A stretch of DNA of 23,145 bases from a virus. The stretch spans positions 1 through 23,145 of IMG/VR virus record IMGVR_UViG_3300009180_000225; one strand, written 5' to 3'. The notes beneath the pieces were generated by a model. It was not told where the DNA came from. It saw only the letters and a program-made list of their open reading frames with translations, and did no database searches. The translations under genes and the position numbers were made by a program. The number at the start of each line of letters is the position of its first letter. Position 1 is the stretch's first letter. Shown one piece after another: positions 8,639 to 16,300 of this stretch.

Positions 8639-10522
8639 TTAATTACGAATATGAGCTATGTTTACTGTAAATCCAGATGCACTTAGAGCGCCTGATGTAA
8701 CTTCTGCCCTCAAATCTTTTGGCGCAGTAAGAACCACATTTAGAGTTTTGGGGCTATTATCAAGATCTTTTGAAACGTTTTTGTTGCCAACTGTCTGTGA
8801 GCCTGGCTGACCAGGATCGGTTGGCTCTCCAGCTCCAGATTCTGCCTTTTTTGCTGCATCTCCTGCAACACCAACGAGCATGTCTAATGAGAGTTGTTTT
8901 GAGTCTCTTTTACCCTTTAATTCTTCGTTACCAGAATCTTCAATTAATTGATTTGATAAATCGCTTATTTCACTTATTAATTTCATAACCTGATCTTCCA
9001 TCGGCTTTCCGTAACTTACTTTTGCTAAGTTTACCTGTTCCTGAAGAAGAATAAGCGATTTATCAATTGATTGAGATATCTTTTGCTGAACATCAAGTAC
9101 TCTATCATTTCCTTTTATTGCATTTGAAATTTGCTCATCTATTTTTTGTACAAGCTCATCATCACCAGAGGCCATTGCTTCATCTTGCTGTTGCAAATAT
9201 TCTAATACTCTACTTTGAGTTGTAATATCTGATATTCCATAAACAGATCCTAGCATCATCTGTTGCTGTGTAAATCTTGACTGAGTAGAGGCATCTCCTG
9301 CGGCAGCCTGATTTACATTTACTATCTCACCACCAGTTGTTGATGTTAGCATCTCTCTAATTCCAGAAGAAAGATTTCTTGCCAATTCAGCTTGAGAGCC
9401 AGGCTCCTGGTTTAACATCATTGCCTGCATTTGAATACTTGGATTCAAAACACCACCTGGACCACCCATCGCACCTTCAAATCCGCCCTTCATTGCAGTT
9501 ACATAGGCAAGTGCTGGATTATTTACTATTCCTAATAACGACTTAGAAAATTCAGAAGAAAGATCTTTTGCCTGTTCTATACCAAGACCAACTTCTTTTA
9601 CAGAATCTGCAAAACCCTTTAATATTGGACGGCCAAAATCCATAGTTGTTCCCATTCTTTGAAATCCGCCTACCACTCCCTCAAGTGATTGAGTTACTTC
9701 ATCTAACCTAAGGCCTGTTTCCGATGAAAGCTCTTGCGCTCCAGCCATCATTTTCATTGAATCTTCAGTTGATAGGCCGGTTTTTCTTATCATATCAGCC
9801 ATTTTTCTTGAATATTCAGAAACATCCATTCCCATTGCTTTTGCCTGTAGAGTCATCATCTGCACATTATTCATTCCCTGGCTAGATACATTTGATGCTC
9901 TAGATAATTCATCCATAGATATTCCTGCTGCTTGCAGATTTTGTACGGCTAACCTAAACTCTTCTCCACCAAAATATATGCCTGATTGTGCAAACTCAGA
10001 ATTTGTTGCTATTAGATTTTGAAATGCTTTATTATTTTTCTCTGCTTGGTCAAAAGTCATTCCAAGTGCTGCAGCATATTTAAACTGTGTAGCTATATTC
10101 TCTCTTGTACCCTTGTCGGCACCATCGTATGCTTTTGCAAAATTTTCTGTTGCCTGTGCTGCAGTTTTTGCTAATTCAGCTGTTTTATCAAAGGCACCCA
10201 ATATTGGATCAAGAATATTTCCTGCTATTGGAATTCCTTTTACTCCTGCTGCAAATTTTTCAAAAGAAGCTCTTGCAGACTCTATTGAGTCAATTAGTCC
10301 ACCAAAAGAATTTGTATTTGATATAGACAGCTTTGAAAATGCCTCAAGACCTGTAGCAGCAGATCCTATTGCTCCAGAAAAGTTATTTGCACTACGAACG
10401 GCACTTTCCAATCCCCTTTCAAGTGCTGCATTTGCATCTTTTCCAGTTCTTATTGCTTCTTCATAATCCTTGATTGCATCTTTAAATCCTGCAACAAATT
10501 TACTTATATCTTGTGCGCTCAT
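8639..10522 (-). CDS. Tail tape measure protein
   Basis: A 627-aa, predominantly helical protein, rich in Ala, Gly, Gln, Ser and Met, encoded straight after the chaperone locus, which is the standard position for a tape measure. Helical stretches run through most of residues 1-330, with Gly/Pro-containing breaks such as GVKGIPIAGNILDPILGAF near 93-111, the only moderately hydrophobic stretch. A Gly/Met-rich linker lies near 345-375, further helices near 420-540, a Pro/Gly/Gln-rich linker near 565-590, and a beta-prone C-terminus (TLNVVLTAPKDLRAEV). No lytic transglycosylase or peptidase motif was seen. At the common estimate of about 1.5 angstrom per residue, the tail would be near 95 nm. AGGGATGA lies about 10 nt before the ATG. 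The gene begins 3 nt after the T-ORF stop, so it is probably co-translated with it. Confidence 0.88.
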   Translation of the reverse strand: MSAQDISKFVAGFKDAIKDYEEAIRTGKDANAALERGLESAVRSANNFSGAIGSAATGLEAFSKLSISNTNSFGGLIDSIESARASFEKFAAGVKGIPIAGNILDPILGAFDKTAELAKTAAQATENFAKAYDGADKGTRENIATQFKYAAALGMTFDQAEKNNKAFQNLIATNSEFAQSGIYFGGEEFRLAVQNLQAAGISMDELSRASNVSSQGMNNVQMMTLQAKAMGMDVSEYSRKMADMIRKTGLSTEDSMKMMAGAQELSSETGLRLDEVTQSLEGVVGGFQRMGTTMDFGRPILKGFADSVKEVGLGIEQAKDLSSEFSKSLLGIVNNPALAYVTAMKGGFEGAMGGPGGVLNPSIQMQAMMLNQEPGSQAELARNLSSGIREMLTSTTGGEIVNVNQAAAGDASTQSRFTQQQMMLGSVYGISDITTQSRVLEYLQQQDEAMASGDDELVQKIDEQISNAIKGNDRVLDVQQKISQSIDKSLILLQEQVNLAKVSYGKPMEDQVMKLISEISDLSNQLIEDSGNEELKGKRDSKQLSLDMLVGVAGDAAKKAESGAGEPTDPGQPGSQTVGNKNVSKDLDNSPKTLNVVLTAPKDLRAEVTSGALSASGFTVNIAHIRN

Positions 10523-10525
10523 ACT

Positions 10526-10840
10526 TTAAATATCATCCCTAATCAACTTATTTAAATTAATAGACCTAAGTGCAGAGTCATCTTCATTTATATTTGAGTT
10601 TGCCTCTCTTAATCTTTTAATTGCATCAATTAGTGGATTATTTTTAAATTCATTATTTCTTGCCGATTCTATAAATTCTTCTGCTTCCTTTATTGAATCT
10701 TCTTTCTGGCTTTCTCTAAACTCTTTTGCCTTCTTTACACCTTCGTAATTTGAAAATGCAGCATGATAATCAAGGTATGATAGGAATTTTTCAAGCTCTC
10801 TTTCTTTATCTTGAAGAATCATTAACGCGTACCATGACAT
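10526..10840 (-). CDS. T-domain ORF as a conventional gene call (part of the G-T fusion)
   Basis: This 104-aa reading frame begins MSWYALMILQDKERE and is what a simple gene finder would report. It is probably not initiated independently. No Shine-Dalgarno lies at a useful distance before its ATG, the same frame is open upstream to the slippery site at 10939, and the upstream codons carry the conserved-looking T-domain start. Residues 1-80 are charged helix (EKF, KKAKEFRESQKED), and the C-terminus ends NLNKLIRDDI. Treat it as the C-terminal exon-like part of the frameshift product. Independent translation from 10840 remains possible but is less likely. Confidence 0.6.
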   Translation of the reverse strand: MSWYALMILQDKERELEKFLSYLDYHAAFSNYEGVKKAKEFRESQKEDSIKEAEEFIESARNNEFKNNPLIDAIKRLREANSNINEDDSALRSINLNKLIRDDI

Positions 10841-11448
10841 TTGAATTGATGTTATTCCATTGAAAATAGGATCATCAACTCTGCATTTCCATATTTTGCA
10901 AAGCTCCCACCTTAGGTAGTGGTTGGAGCTTTTTATTATTTTTTTAGGTTTTCTTCCGTAAGAGACTTAGATGTTTCTTCTGTAAGTTTATCTACTTCAG
11001 AAAATAAATAATCAAATACAGATTGCTGAAGATTCATTACTATGCTTAGCCTTGAGGTTATGTTATCCTCTTCAACATAAGAAGATATATTTTTTCCGTT
11101 TATCTTTTTTATTGAAAGTGCTAAAATTGCTTTTTTAAAGAAAAAAACTCGCTCTACTTCTGGAAGTTTTATTGACTCTTTAAATATTTCATCTTGTTCT
11201 CTTGTAGATAGAGTTCCTATTGTAAATGAAAAATCTCCAAGCCTAACTTCTTTTGTACTTGCACCGAGAAATATAAGCTCTTCAAGTCCTTTTAATTCCT
11301 TTGGAACTGAAAAAGACTTCTTTTGTGCTTCTTCTGCCTCTTCAAATCTCTTATTTATTAGATTTGGATCTAAATTTGGATTTGACGAAACAGCATTTTT
11401 TAATGAACCAATATCATGTGAGGAAACTACTTTTGAACCAGGTCTCAT
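10526..11448 (-). CDS. Tail assembly chaperone G-T fusion made by -1 frameshift
   Basis: Predicted 307-aa frameshift product: 170 residues of the G protein, then 137 residues read in the -1 frame. Ribosomes that slip on A AAA AAA at 10945-10939 read ATA next (starting at 10939), and the -1 frame is open for 33 codons before joining the ORF with the ATG at 10840. I translated this bridge by hand and found no stop. It contains 'DDPIFNGITSIQMSWYALMI', which resembles the W/DP/F/Q.WY pattern of T domains of phage tail chaperones. The T part is rich in Lys/Glu and helical, as expected for tape measure binding. By analogy with lambda gpG/gpGT, G coats the tape measure while GT recruits tube subunits. 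Frame continuity, slippery site and hairpin are seen directly; function comes from family knowledge and position. Confidence 0.88.
10900..10945 (-). promoter_or_regulatory. Programmed -1 ribosomal frameshift signal (slippery heptamer plus stem-loop)
   Basis: On the minus strand the G gene ends CTA AAA AAA TAA. The heptamer A AAA AAA (10945-10939) fits X XXY YYZ exactly in the zero frame. After a 6-nt spacer (10938-10933), AAAGCTCCAACC (10932-10921) pairs with GGTGGGAGCTTT (10911-10900) around a 9-nt loop: 8 bp, one mismatch, then 3 bp. The stop codon directly after the heptamer would add pausing at the site. All three parts of a classical -1 signal are present, and the shifted frame is open. 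Confidence 0.88.
10936..11448 (-). CDS. Tail assembly chaperone G (unshifted product)
   Basis: A 170-aa protein encoded between the tail tube and the tape measure gene, the product made when ribosomes do not shift. It begins MRPGSKVVSSHDIGSLKN. A basic, disordered-looking N-terminus is followed near 55-105 by a beta/alpha core (KEVRLGDFSFTIGTLSTREQ, then VERVFFFKKAILAL), a pattern of chaperones that read 'v.lg.....i..Ls..e...i......', as in many phage G-type proteins. The C-terminus is acidic and helical (FDYLFSEVDKLTEET). A GGAG Shine-Dalgarno lies 8 nt before the ATG. It ends ...NLKK with tandem TAA TAA. The two lysine codons are part of the slippery heptamer. It follows the tube gene's terminator, so its level can be set separately from the tube. 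Confidence 0.85.
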   Translation of the reverse strand: MRPGSKVVSSHDIGSLKNAVSSNPNLDPNLINKRFEEAEEAQKKSFSVPKELKGLEELIFLGASTKEVRLGDFSFTIGTLSTREQDEIFKESIKLPEVERVFFFKKAILALSIKKINGKNISSYVEEDNITSRLSIVMNLQQSVFDYLFSEVDKLTEETSKSLTEENLKK

Positions 11449-11466
11449 TTGTAAAACTCCAAATAC

Positions 11467-11472
11467 ATTATA
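11467..11472 (-). promoter_or_regulatory. Possible -10 box (TATAAT) between terminator and chaperone gene
   Basis: TATAAT occurs on the minus strand just downstream of the terminator and 18 nt before the chaperone ATG. No good -35 hexamer lies 16-18 nt upstream, where the terminator stem sits. Such a hexamer is common by chance in AT-rich DNA, and the start site would leave a very short leader, so this is only a candidate for restarting transcription. Confidence 0.2.
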
Positions 11473-11476
11473 CTAA

Positions 11477-11511
11477 AAAAATAAGCCGAACATTAAGTAC
11501 GGCTTATTTTT
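11477..11511 (-). terminator. Intrinsic terminator after the tail tube gene
   Basis: A perfect 12-bp inverted repeat, AAAAATAAGCCG / CGGCTTATTTTT, with an 11-nt loop sits in the 79-nt gap between the tube stop and the chaperone ATG. On the minus strand the 3' arm runs into seven T residues (CGGCTTATTTTTTTAG), the standard rho-independent layout. The A-rich opposite flank makes it potentially bidirectional. It would give abundant sheath/tube mRNA and lower read-through into the chaperone and tape measure genes. Confidence 0.88.
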
Positions 11512-11527
11512 AAATTAAATATATCTG

Positions 11528-12142
11528 CTAGTATGCTGCGCTGATTAGGCCTGGATAGTCTAGGGAGCCTCTTGTTCCATTTGCTCCAGAGTCTGCTGCA
11601 AGCTCTGCAATATCAAGCTGGGTACTTGGAATCTGTCTACCGCCGCCTGTACCCTGACTTAGTGCTATTGCCTCTCCGCCTCTTATTGTTGACACGTATT
11701 CGCAATCTACAGATGCGCTCTGTGATATTGTATAATCGTTTGCAGTGTAAGAGATTGAAAGATTGTTAAACCAGCAGTTGTGATAGGTTGTTATTATGGC
11801 ATCATTTCCGGTTCCAGTGAACTGATCAATAACAACTATATCGAATGGAATTCTCTGTGATTGAAGATTTCTAAATCCACGAGAGAATGCTTCTGGTAGG
11901 GAAAGTCCATCAAAGTACATTCTGTCTATCTGCAAAGATACTTTTGTTGGTGACTGTGGAACTAGCTCTATAATGCCATCTGTTCCAACTTCATTGATTG
12001 GTTTAATTGATCTTTGCTGGGTCTCTCTGAATGACTGAATTGCGCCTACAGGCTCATTTTCAACCATGATTATGATCTGGGTAGAAAGTGAAGTCTTTGT
12101 AGTTGAGTCTAGATTAGATCCAGTTCTTGGATATGATGCCAT
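11528..12142 (-). CDS. Tail tube protein
   Basis: A 204-aa protein encoded directly after the sheath, in the standard sheath-tube order. Its size is close to contractile-tail tube proteins (about 140-200 aa). Residues about 20-150 alternate beta strands typical of the tube fold: 'QIIIMVENEPVGAIQSFR' leading into QQRSIKPINEVGTDG (the 'N.vG...' turn common in tube proteins), VSLQIDRMYFDGLSL, PFDIVVIDQF and the closing TISQSASVDCEYV. The C-terminal 45 residues are Gly/Ser/Ala-rich and probably extended. AGGAGA lies 8 nt before the ATG. Base composition is less AT-rich than in the fibre genes, consistent with high expression. The gene ends in TAG and is followed by a strong terminator. Confidence 0.85.
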   Translation of the reverse strand: MASYPRTGSNLDSTTKTSLSTQIIIMVENEPVGAIQSFRETQQRSIKPINEVGTDGIIELVPQSPTKVSLQIDRMYFDGLSLPEAFSRGFRNLQSQRIPFDIVVIDQFTGTGNDAIITTYHNCWFNNLSISYTANDYTISQSASVDCEYVSTIRGGEAIALSQGTGGGRQIPSTQLDIAELAADSGANGTRGSLDYPGLISAAY

Positions 12143-12160
12143 TTAATTTATCTCCTAAAA

Positions 12161-15100
12161 TTATACTATTCCAACTTCGATATCAATGAATACATAGTTG
12201 ATTGGGTAACTTGGTGTAAAGCGGAGGTAAACGTTCCACTGTCTTGGATCTACCTTGTCTTTTTCAACCCTAATGTTCTTGAAGTCTGTTATTAGACCCT
12301 GAGAAACAAGTGCGCTCATGATGCTCTTAACTTTTGCGGTCATTAGACCCTGAGTATTTGCATCCTCAACGGTTCCTACGAATGACATCATTGAATCTCT
12401 AAGGACCTTCTTTACTCTGTCTCTAATGAAGATTATCGATATCTCTTCATCTTCGACAAATCCAGACTGGCTTGTTGTACGTCCTGCAAGAACCTTTCCG
12501 CCACCTGTTATTGGCTGAACTACTGTTGCGCCCTCTCCACCGAGCTGATCTAGTATCTGCTTGCGGAATACTCTGTCTCTTCCTATTGAGAAGCCTGTAA
12601 GCTCCTTAAAGGTTAGTGGTACGGCTACGTTCTGTGTTCCAGATAGATATCCTGCGGCTGCTGCAGCCATATAGAATCCGTTTACAAAGCTATTTGTTCC
12701 AGATACATTTCTTATTATCTGGTCTGGGTAGAAGAATACTGCTCTGTTGCTATTGTAGTTATCAGAAAGCTGGTAGTTTGCAAGATCTTCTGTATTTCCA
12801 GAGAGAACTTCGGATACATCATCGCCCTGAATTCCTTCAAGAACGCCTATATCCTCTATTGCTACTTCGGTCTGTCCAAGAAGAGCTGGAACAGTTAGGC
12901 CTCTTTGAGCACCAATGAGAGCAACTCTTTCTTTCTGATTTGCTATTGTACTCATTGTCTCACAGTGAGATACTGCTGCGCGGAAAATGCCTGAGATATT
13001 CTGAGTTGGGAGTGGAACTACAATCTGGCACTCTGAAGCTTCAATTGTCTCAAATGCCTCAAACCAATTTGTATCAAAGAATGATGCATCTTTTTCGTCA
13101 ATGTATGAAACTCTAAGTCCATCGCCTGGCTTTAATGTCTTGCTATCAACGAGATCCTTGTGAAGTAGAATCTTTGTTGATAGGTCTGCTGTATTTGCTG
13201 AGTCTTTTACAAAAAATGATATATTTGTTGCATCATTACCAAGTGTATTGAATGAGCCGGTTGATGGAATCAAAGTGACGGTATTATCATTTATTACAGA
13301 GTCTATTGTAAATTCAACAACTCCAAGACCAGTAGAGCTTAAGAGATAATCACTTATATCATCTTTTGATGTTAATGTTGTTGTTGGGGTTTCAATTGAC
13401 TGAATTACAATTGTTCTTTCACTACCAGGAATTGCATCTACAGCATCAAAATTTACTTCGTATGATGTAAATTGTCCAGATGATGTTATAAGCTCTGCAC
13501 CCATACCCATTCCAGTAATTTCAACATCTGTGTTGACTACTGTATATGAATATGAATACTGTGGGCTTGTTATAAATGAAAGCTGTGCTGTCTCTGATTC
13601 AAACTGTGAGTTATAGAAATTAACCTTATTTGGGAAGATCTGTGTTTCTACTCCACCTCTGACTACAAAGAAGTTTACTCCAGTTGTGCCGTCTGGTCTA
13701 CCTGCTCCAAGTCCAGATGCTGGCTTTGGAATTATGAATGAAAGATCGTCTACCTGACAGTCTGCAGAAACTCCTCCGCAAGCTGGGAAGCCTCCAATAC
13801 CACGAGAATTCTTCTCTGTGTATAGTGTTGCAGATGATCTTCTTGGTACTGCTGGCTTGCACTGAATTGCCAATACTCCAGGTGCTCCATTCTCAAGGGC
13901 CATCTGTGCGCCAAGTGCCAATGTATTTGTTAGTGATGGTGTTCCATGTTTTGCAAATAGATCATTTGCACTTACAAAGTACTCTGCATCATTTATTGTT
14001 GTCTCTGGAATATAAAGTGCGGATAGTTTATCGCCCCTCTTTAATACTCTTGATCTTACATCAATAAAGAATTTATCACCAACTGCAAATGGAATGCTTG
14101 GCCCATCAAGTGATGATTCAAGTCCTTCTCTTATGCCAAATACAAGAATTCCATTTGTCTCTAGTAAGCTGAATGTGATATCGCCACCATCAACTGCAAT
14201 TCCTGTTGATCCTGAGGATAATAGGTTTATTGGATATGCTGCACTAGTGTCGCCAAGTAAATGTACTCTTACTCTACGAGAAGATGTAACTGATTTAATT
14301 ACATAATATCCTGGAGCTGGTCCACCGCAAAGAAGAAGTACCTTTCCAATGTCTCTGCTTGAGAAGTAGCCAGCTGTTACTGGTGTTCCTGCTGAATCAT
14401 GTTGAACAGATACATCATCAATAAATATATCATTTGCTCTTATTGACCAAGCAACATTTGATAGTGAAGAGTCAAGAGTATCTGTCTCTACAACAATTGT
14501 TGTCTTTAAAGTGCCAGAATTATATGATAGTGATACAATTCTTAAACCATCATCTGGTGTGTAGCCATCTGCTGTAATGCAGAGGTAATCGCCAACAAGA
14601 ACCTGTCCTGGTGAAACCAGGTCGTCATCAACCTGGAATCTATCGGTTGTTCCTGATGTTGCATCATTTGCGGAATCATATGCTGCAGATCCTAATCCAT
14701 AGACTGAATCATCTGCAACAACATATGAGTCTGATGATATGGAATTTGTTCCAGGAATTGCACCATGTACTCTATTGAACATTGCTGGATTTGTTCCGTG
14801 GAAAAGTAGTGGTGCGCCAGCTGAGTCTTTTATTTGTCCTGAAACTGCACCAGATACTGTAAATGTTGAAAGTCCTGGTATTGGATTTCCTGCAGAATCT
14901 CTTACTACGGAAACACAACGAACTGTCCATCTTTCGGCTGGAGCATTGCTATCTACAATTGAGATTAGCTCATAAGAGCCACACTGCTCTTCGGCTATTG
15001 TTCCATTTCCTACATTTGTAGTTGCTGCTGAGTATCTTTTTCCGTTCTGATCGCCAATTGAAGCACCCTGAAGCTCAATACATCCAGTTTCTGGATCTAT

Positions 15101-15439
15101 TCTATAGTCAAATTTGCCAGAAAAAGAGCTTTCATCAACGACGCTTTCTGTGCCGTAAAGCTCAGTTCCGTTTAGGAATAGTCTTGTTCTACCAACAACA
15201 ACTGGTGATTCTGCAAGCTGAAAATACTTGCTGTCGCCATTGCCGGTTGGACTACAAGCAGAAGAGCCGTCCTGACCTTCGCCAAAAGCAGAGTCAACAA
15301 TGACTTCTTCCTTTATACCTTCGCCCATAATGCATGCAACACGAAGACCGCCAGGAATTGAAACGCCACGAGTGACAACTCTATCTCTTGCAAATGTTCC
15401 GGGCTGTACGTAGCCGCTTATTCCTGGAATGTTAGCCAT
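12161..15439 (-). CDS. Contractile tail sheath protein (unusually long)
   Basis: The main structural protein of the contractile outer tail. The N-terminus (MANIPGISGYVQPGTFARDR) and the C-terminal region (about 800-1092) match the sheath family: 'GSERTI' and 'ERVALIGAQRG' regions, then AVFFYPDQIIRN, NGFYMAAAAAGYLSG, LTGFSIGRDR, and the closing 'RQWNVYLRFTPSYPINYVFI' strands that form the sheath C-terminal domain. At 1092 aa it is far longer than T4 gp18 (659 aa) and most relatives. The extra length lies between about residues 45 and 780, in beta-rich, Gly/Ser/Asp-rich insertions that probably decorate the tail surface. GGAGGT lies 8 nt before the ATG, the strongest Shine-Dalgarno in the window. 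The gene is less AT-rich than its neighbours. It is separated from the upstream gene by 51 nt in which I see no clear promoter. Confidence 0.93.
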   Translation of the reverse strand: MANIPGISGYVQPGTFARDRVVTRGVSIPGGLRVACIMGEGIKEEVIVDSAFGEGQDGSSACSPTGNGDSKYFQLAESPVVVGRTRLFLNGTELYGTESVVDESSFSGKFDYRIDPETGCIELQGASIGDQNGKRYSAATTNVGNGTIAEEQCGSYELISIVDSNAPAERWTVRCVSVVRDSAGNPIPGLSTFTVSGAVSGQIKDSAGAPLLFHGTNPAMFNRVHGAIPGTNSISSDSYVVADDSVYGLGSAAYDSANDATSGTTDRFQVDDDLVSPGQVLVGDYLCITADGYTPDDGLRIVSLSYNSGTLKTTIVVETDTLDSSLSNVAWSIRANDIFIDDVSVQHDSAGTPVTAGYFSSRDIGKVLLLCGGPAPGYYVIKSVTSSRRVRVHLLGDTSAAYPINLLSSGSTGIAVDGGDITFSLLETNGILVFGIREGLESSLDGPSIPFAVGDKFFIDVRSRVLKRGDKLSALYIPETTINDAEYFVSANDLFAKHGTPSLTNTLALGAQMALENGAPGVLAIQCKPAVPRRSSATLYTEKNSRGIGGFPACGGVSADCQVDDLSFIIPKPASGLGAGRPDGTTGVNFFVVRGGVETQIFPNKVNFYNSQFESETAQLSFITSPQYSYSYTVVNTDVEITGMGMGAELITSSGQFTSYEVNFDAVDAIPGSERTIVIQSIETPTTTLTSKDDISDYLLSSTGLGVVEFTIDSVINDNTVTLIPSTGSFNTLGNDATNISFFVKDSANTADLSTKILLHKDLVDSKTLKPGDGLRVSYIDEKDASFFDTNWFEAFETIEASECQIVVPLPTQNISGIFRAAVSHCETMSTIANQKERVALIGAQRGLTVPALLGQTEVAIEDIGVLEGIQGDDVSEVLSGNTEDLANYQLSDNYNSNRAVFFYPDQIIRNVSGTNSFVNGFYMAAAAAGYLSGTQNVAVPLTFKELTGFSIGRDRVFRKQILDQLGGEGATVVQPITGGGKVLAGRTTSQSGFVEDEEISIIFIRDRVKKVLRDSMMSFVGTVEDANTQGLMTAKVKSIMSALVSQGLITDFKNIRVEKDKVDPRQWNVYLRFTPSYPINYVFIDIEVGIV

Positions 15440-15490
15440 AATTAAAAACCTCCAAATCTAAAACCAATTAGACTAAATATTATTAGTAGT

Positions 15491-16300
15491 TTAAATTTCA
15501 GTTAGCTCCAAAATGTCACTATATCTTAATATCGTAGAATTAGCAGAACTGAGTCCTTTTTGAGAATCTGTTTTAACAGAATCAAAATAAAACATAATTT
15601 TCTCAATTACATTTTCAAGAGGAATTTCAACTCTCCATTCTGATAAACACCTTAAACTTATATTTTGTGAATAAACATAATCATTTGCATATGGCTCAGA
15701 GCTTTCTCCACCAATTGAAACACCCTGTATAAATAATCCAGATGCCCTAAGATCATTCCATAAAACATGCTGTAATGCTATAGATACAATATCTGTTAGC
15801 TCCTGAAGTTCGGATGAGCTTTCACAGTATATTGTTGCATCTATATTTAACTCCCACTTTCCAGCATAAACCTTATGTGTTGGAGTTGATATTTTTCTTC
15901 TTGCACCATATTGATTTTCAATATAGTCAGTTCTATATTTATATGTTCCTTCTTGATTAAAAGATATTGGCTTATATGATCCACCATTATGTTTTATTGT
16001 TATTGCTGGAAAAAACTTTATATCATATCTGAAGATATCTGATATAAGAATTCTCGTTGATTCATCTGTATCTAATGGCTTTCCGGTTAAATCTGGCGTA
16101 AGCGGAAAGCCATATTCATCATCTCTATATGTAAAAACAGAATCTCTTCTAAAAAGATCTCTTAGTGATTGAATTAGCAAATTTTTAGGCTGAACTACCG
16201 CAACATTCTGTATTATGTTGTTGTTTGCAAAGAAATCAGAGAAGACTCTATGGTCTCCGCTCGATCCTGTCCCCGGTAATGCCTGTTCTATTATTGCCAT
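15491..16300 (-). CDS. Tail terminator/completion or neck protein candidate
   Basis: A 269-aa protein encoded just before the sheath, where contractile phages often place the tail terminator or head-tail completion gene. Visible features are a hydrophilic N-terminus, 'LLIQSLRDLFRRD' near 40-55, a beta region 'KFFPAITIKHNGGSYKPISF' near 92-112, and 'KWELNIDATIYCESSSELQE' near 145-165 leading into a helix (LTDIVSIALQHVL). This is the strand-strand-strand-helix order of small tail-terminator folds, which take substrate-like positions P.I.I...gg.y..i.f. The C-terminal third is mixed (SLRCLSEWRVEIPLENVIEK). GAGGG lies about 9 nt before the ATG, inside the upstream gene, which overlaps it by 53 nt. 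It is clearly a real gene; the function is inferred from position and fold pattern, and another virion role is possible. Confidence 0.5.
   Translation of the reverse strand: MAIIEQALPGTGSSGDHRVFSDFFANNNIIQNVAVVQPKNLLIQSLRDLFRRDSVFTYRDDEYGFPLTPDLTGKPLDTDESTRILISDIFRYDIKFFPAITIKHNGGSYKPISFNQEGTYKYRTDYIENQYGARRKISTPTHKVYAGKWELNIDATIYCESSSELQELTDIVSIALQHVLWNDLRASGLFIQGVSIGGESSEPYANDYVYSQNISLRCLSEWRVEIPLENVIEKIMFYFDSVKTDSQKGLSSANSTILRYSDILELTEI

Noticed and set aside
10900-10945. Hairpin plus T-run read as an intrinsic terminator on the plus strand
   Set aside because: No plus-strand gene precedes it, and on the coding strand the T-run is the slippery A-tract upstream of the hairpin. The frameshift explanation accounts for every part.
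13738-14067. Plus-strand open frame inside the sheath gene (also similar ones at 10113-10466, 19808-20212 and elsewhere)
   Set aside because: Low-complexity Leu/Gln/His/Ile-rich translations opposite strong minus-strand genes, with no supporting ribosome sites. They are antisense shadows.
15440-15490. ACTAA-TAATAT-TTAGT palindrome before the sheath as promoter or terminator
   Set aside because: Only 5 bp and all A/T-dominated, with no T-tract or -10/-35 pair, so it cannot be distinguished from chance.
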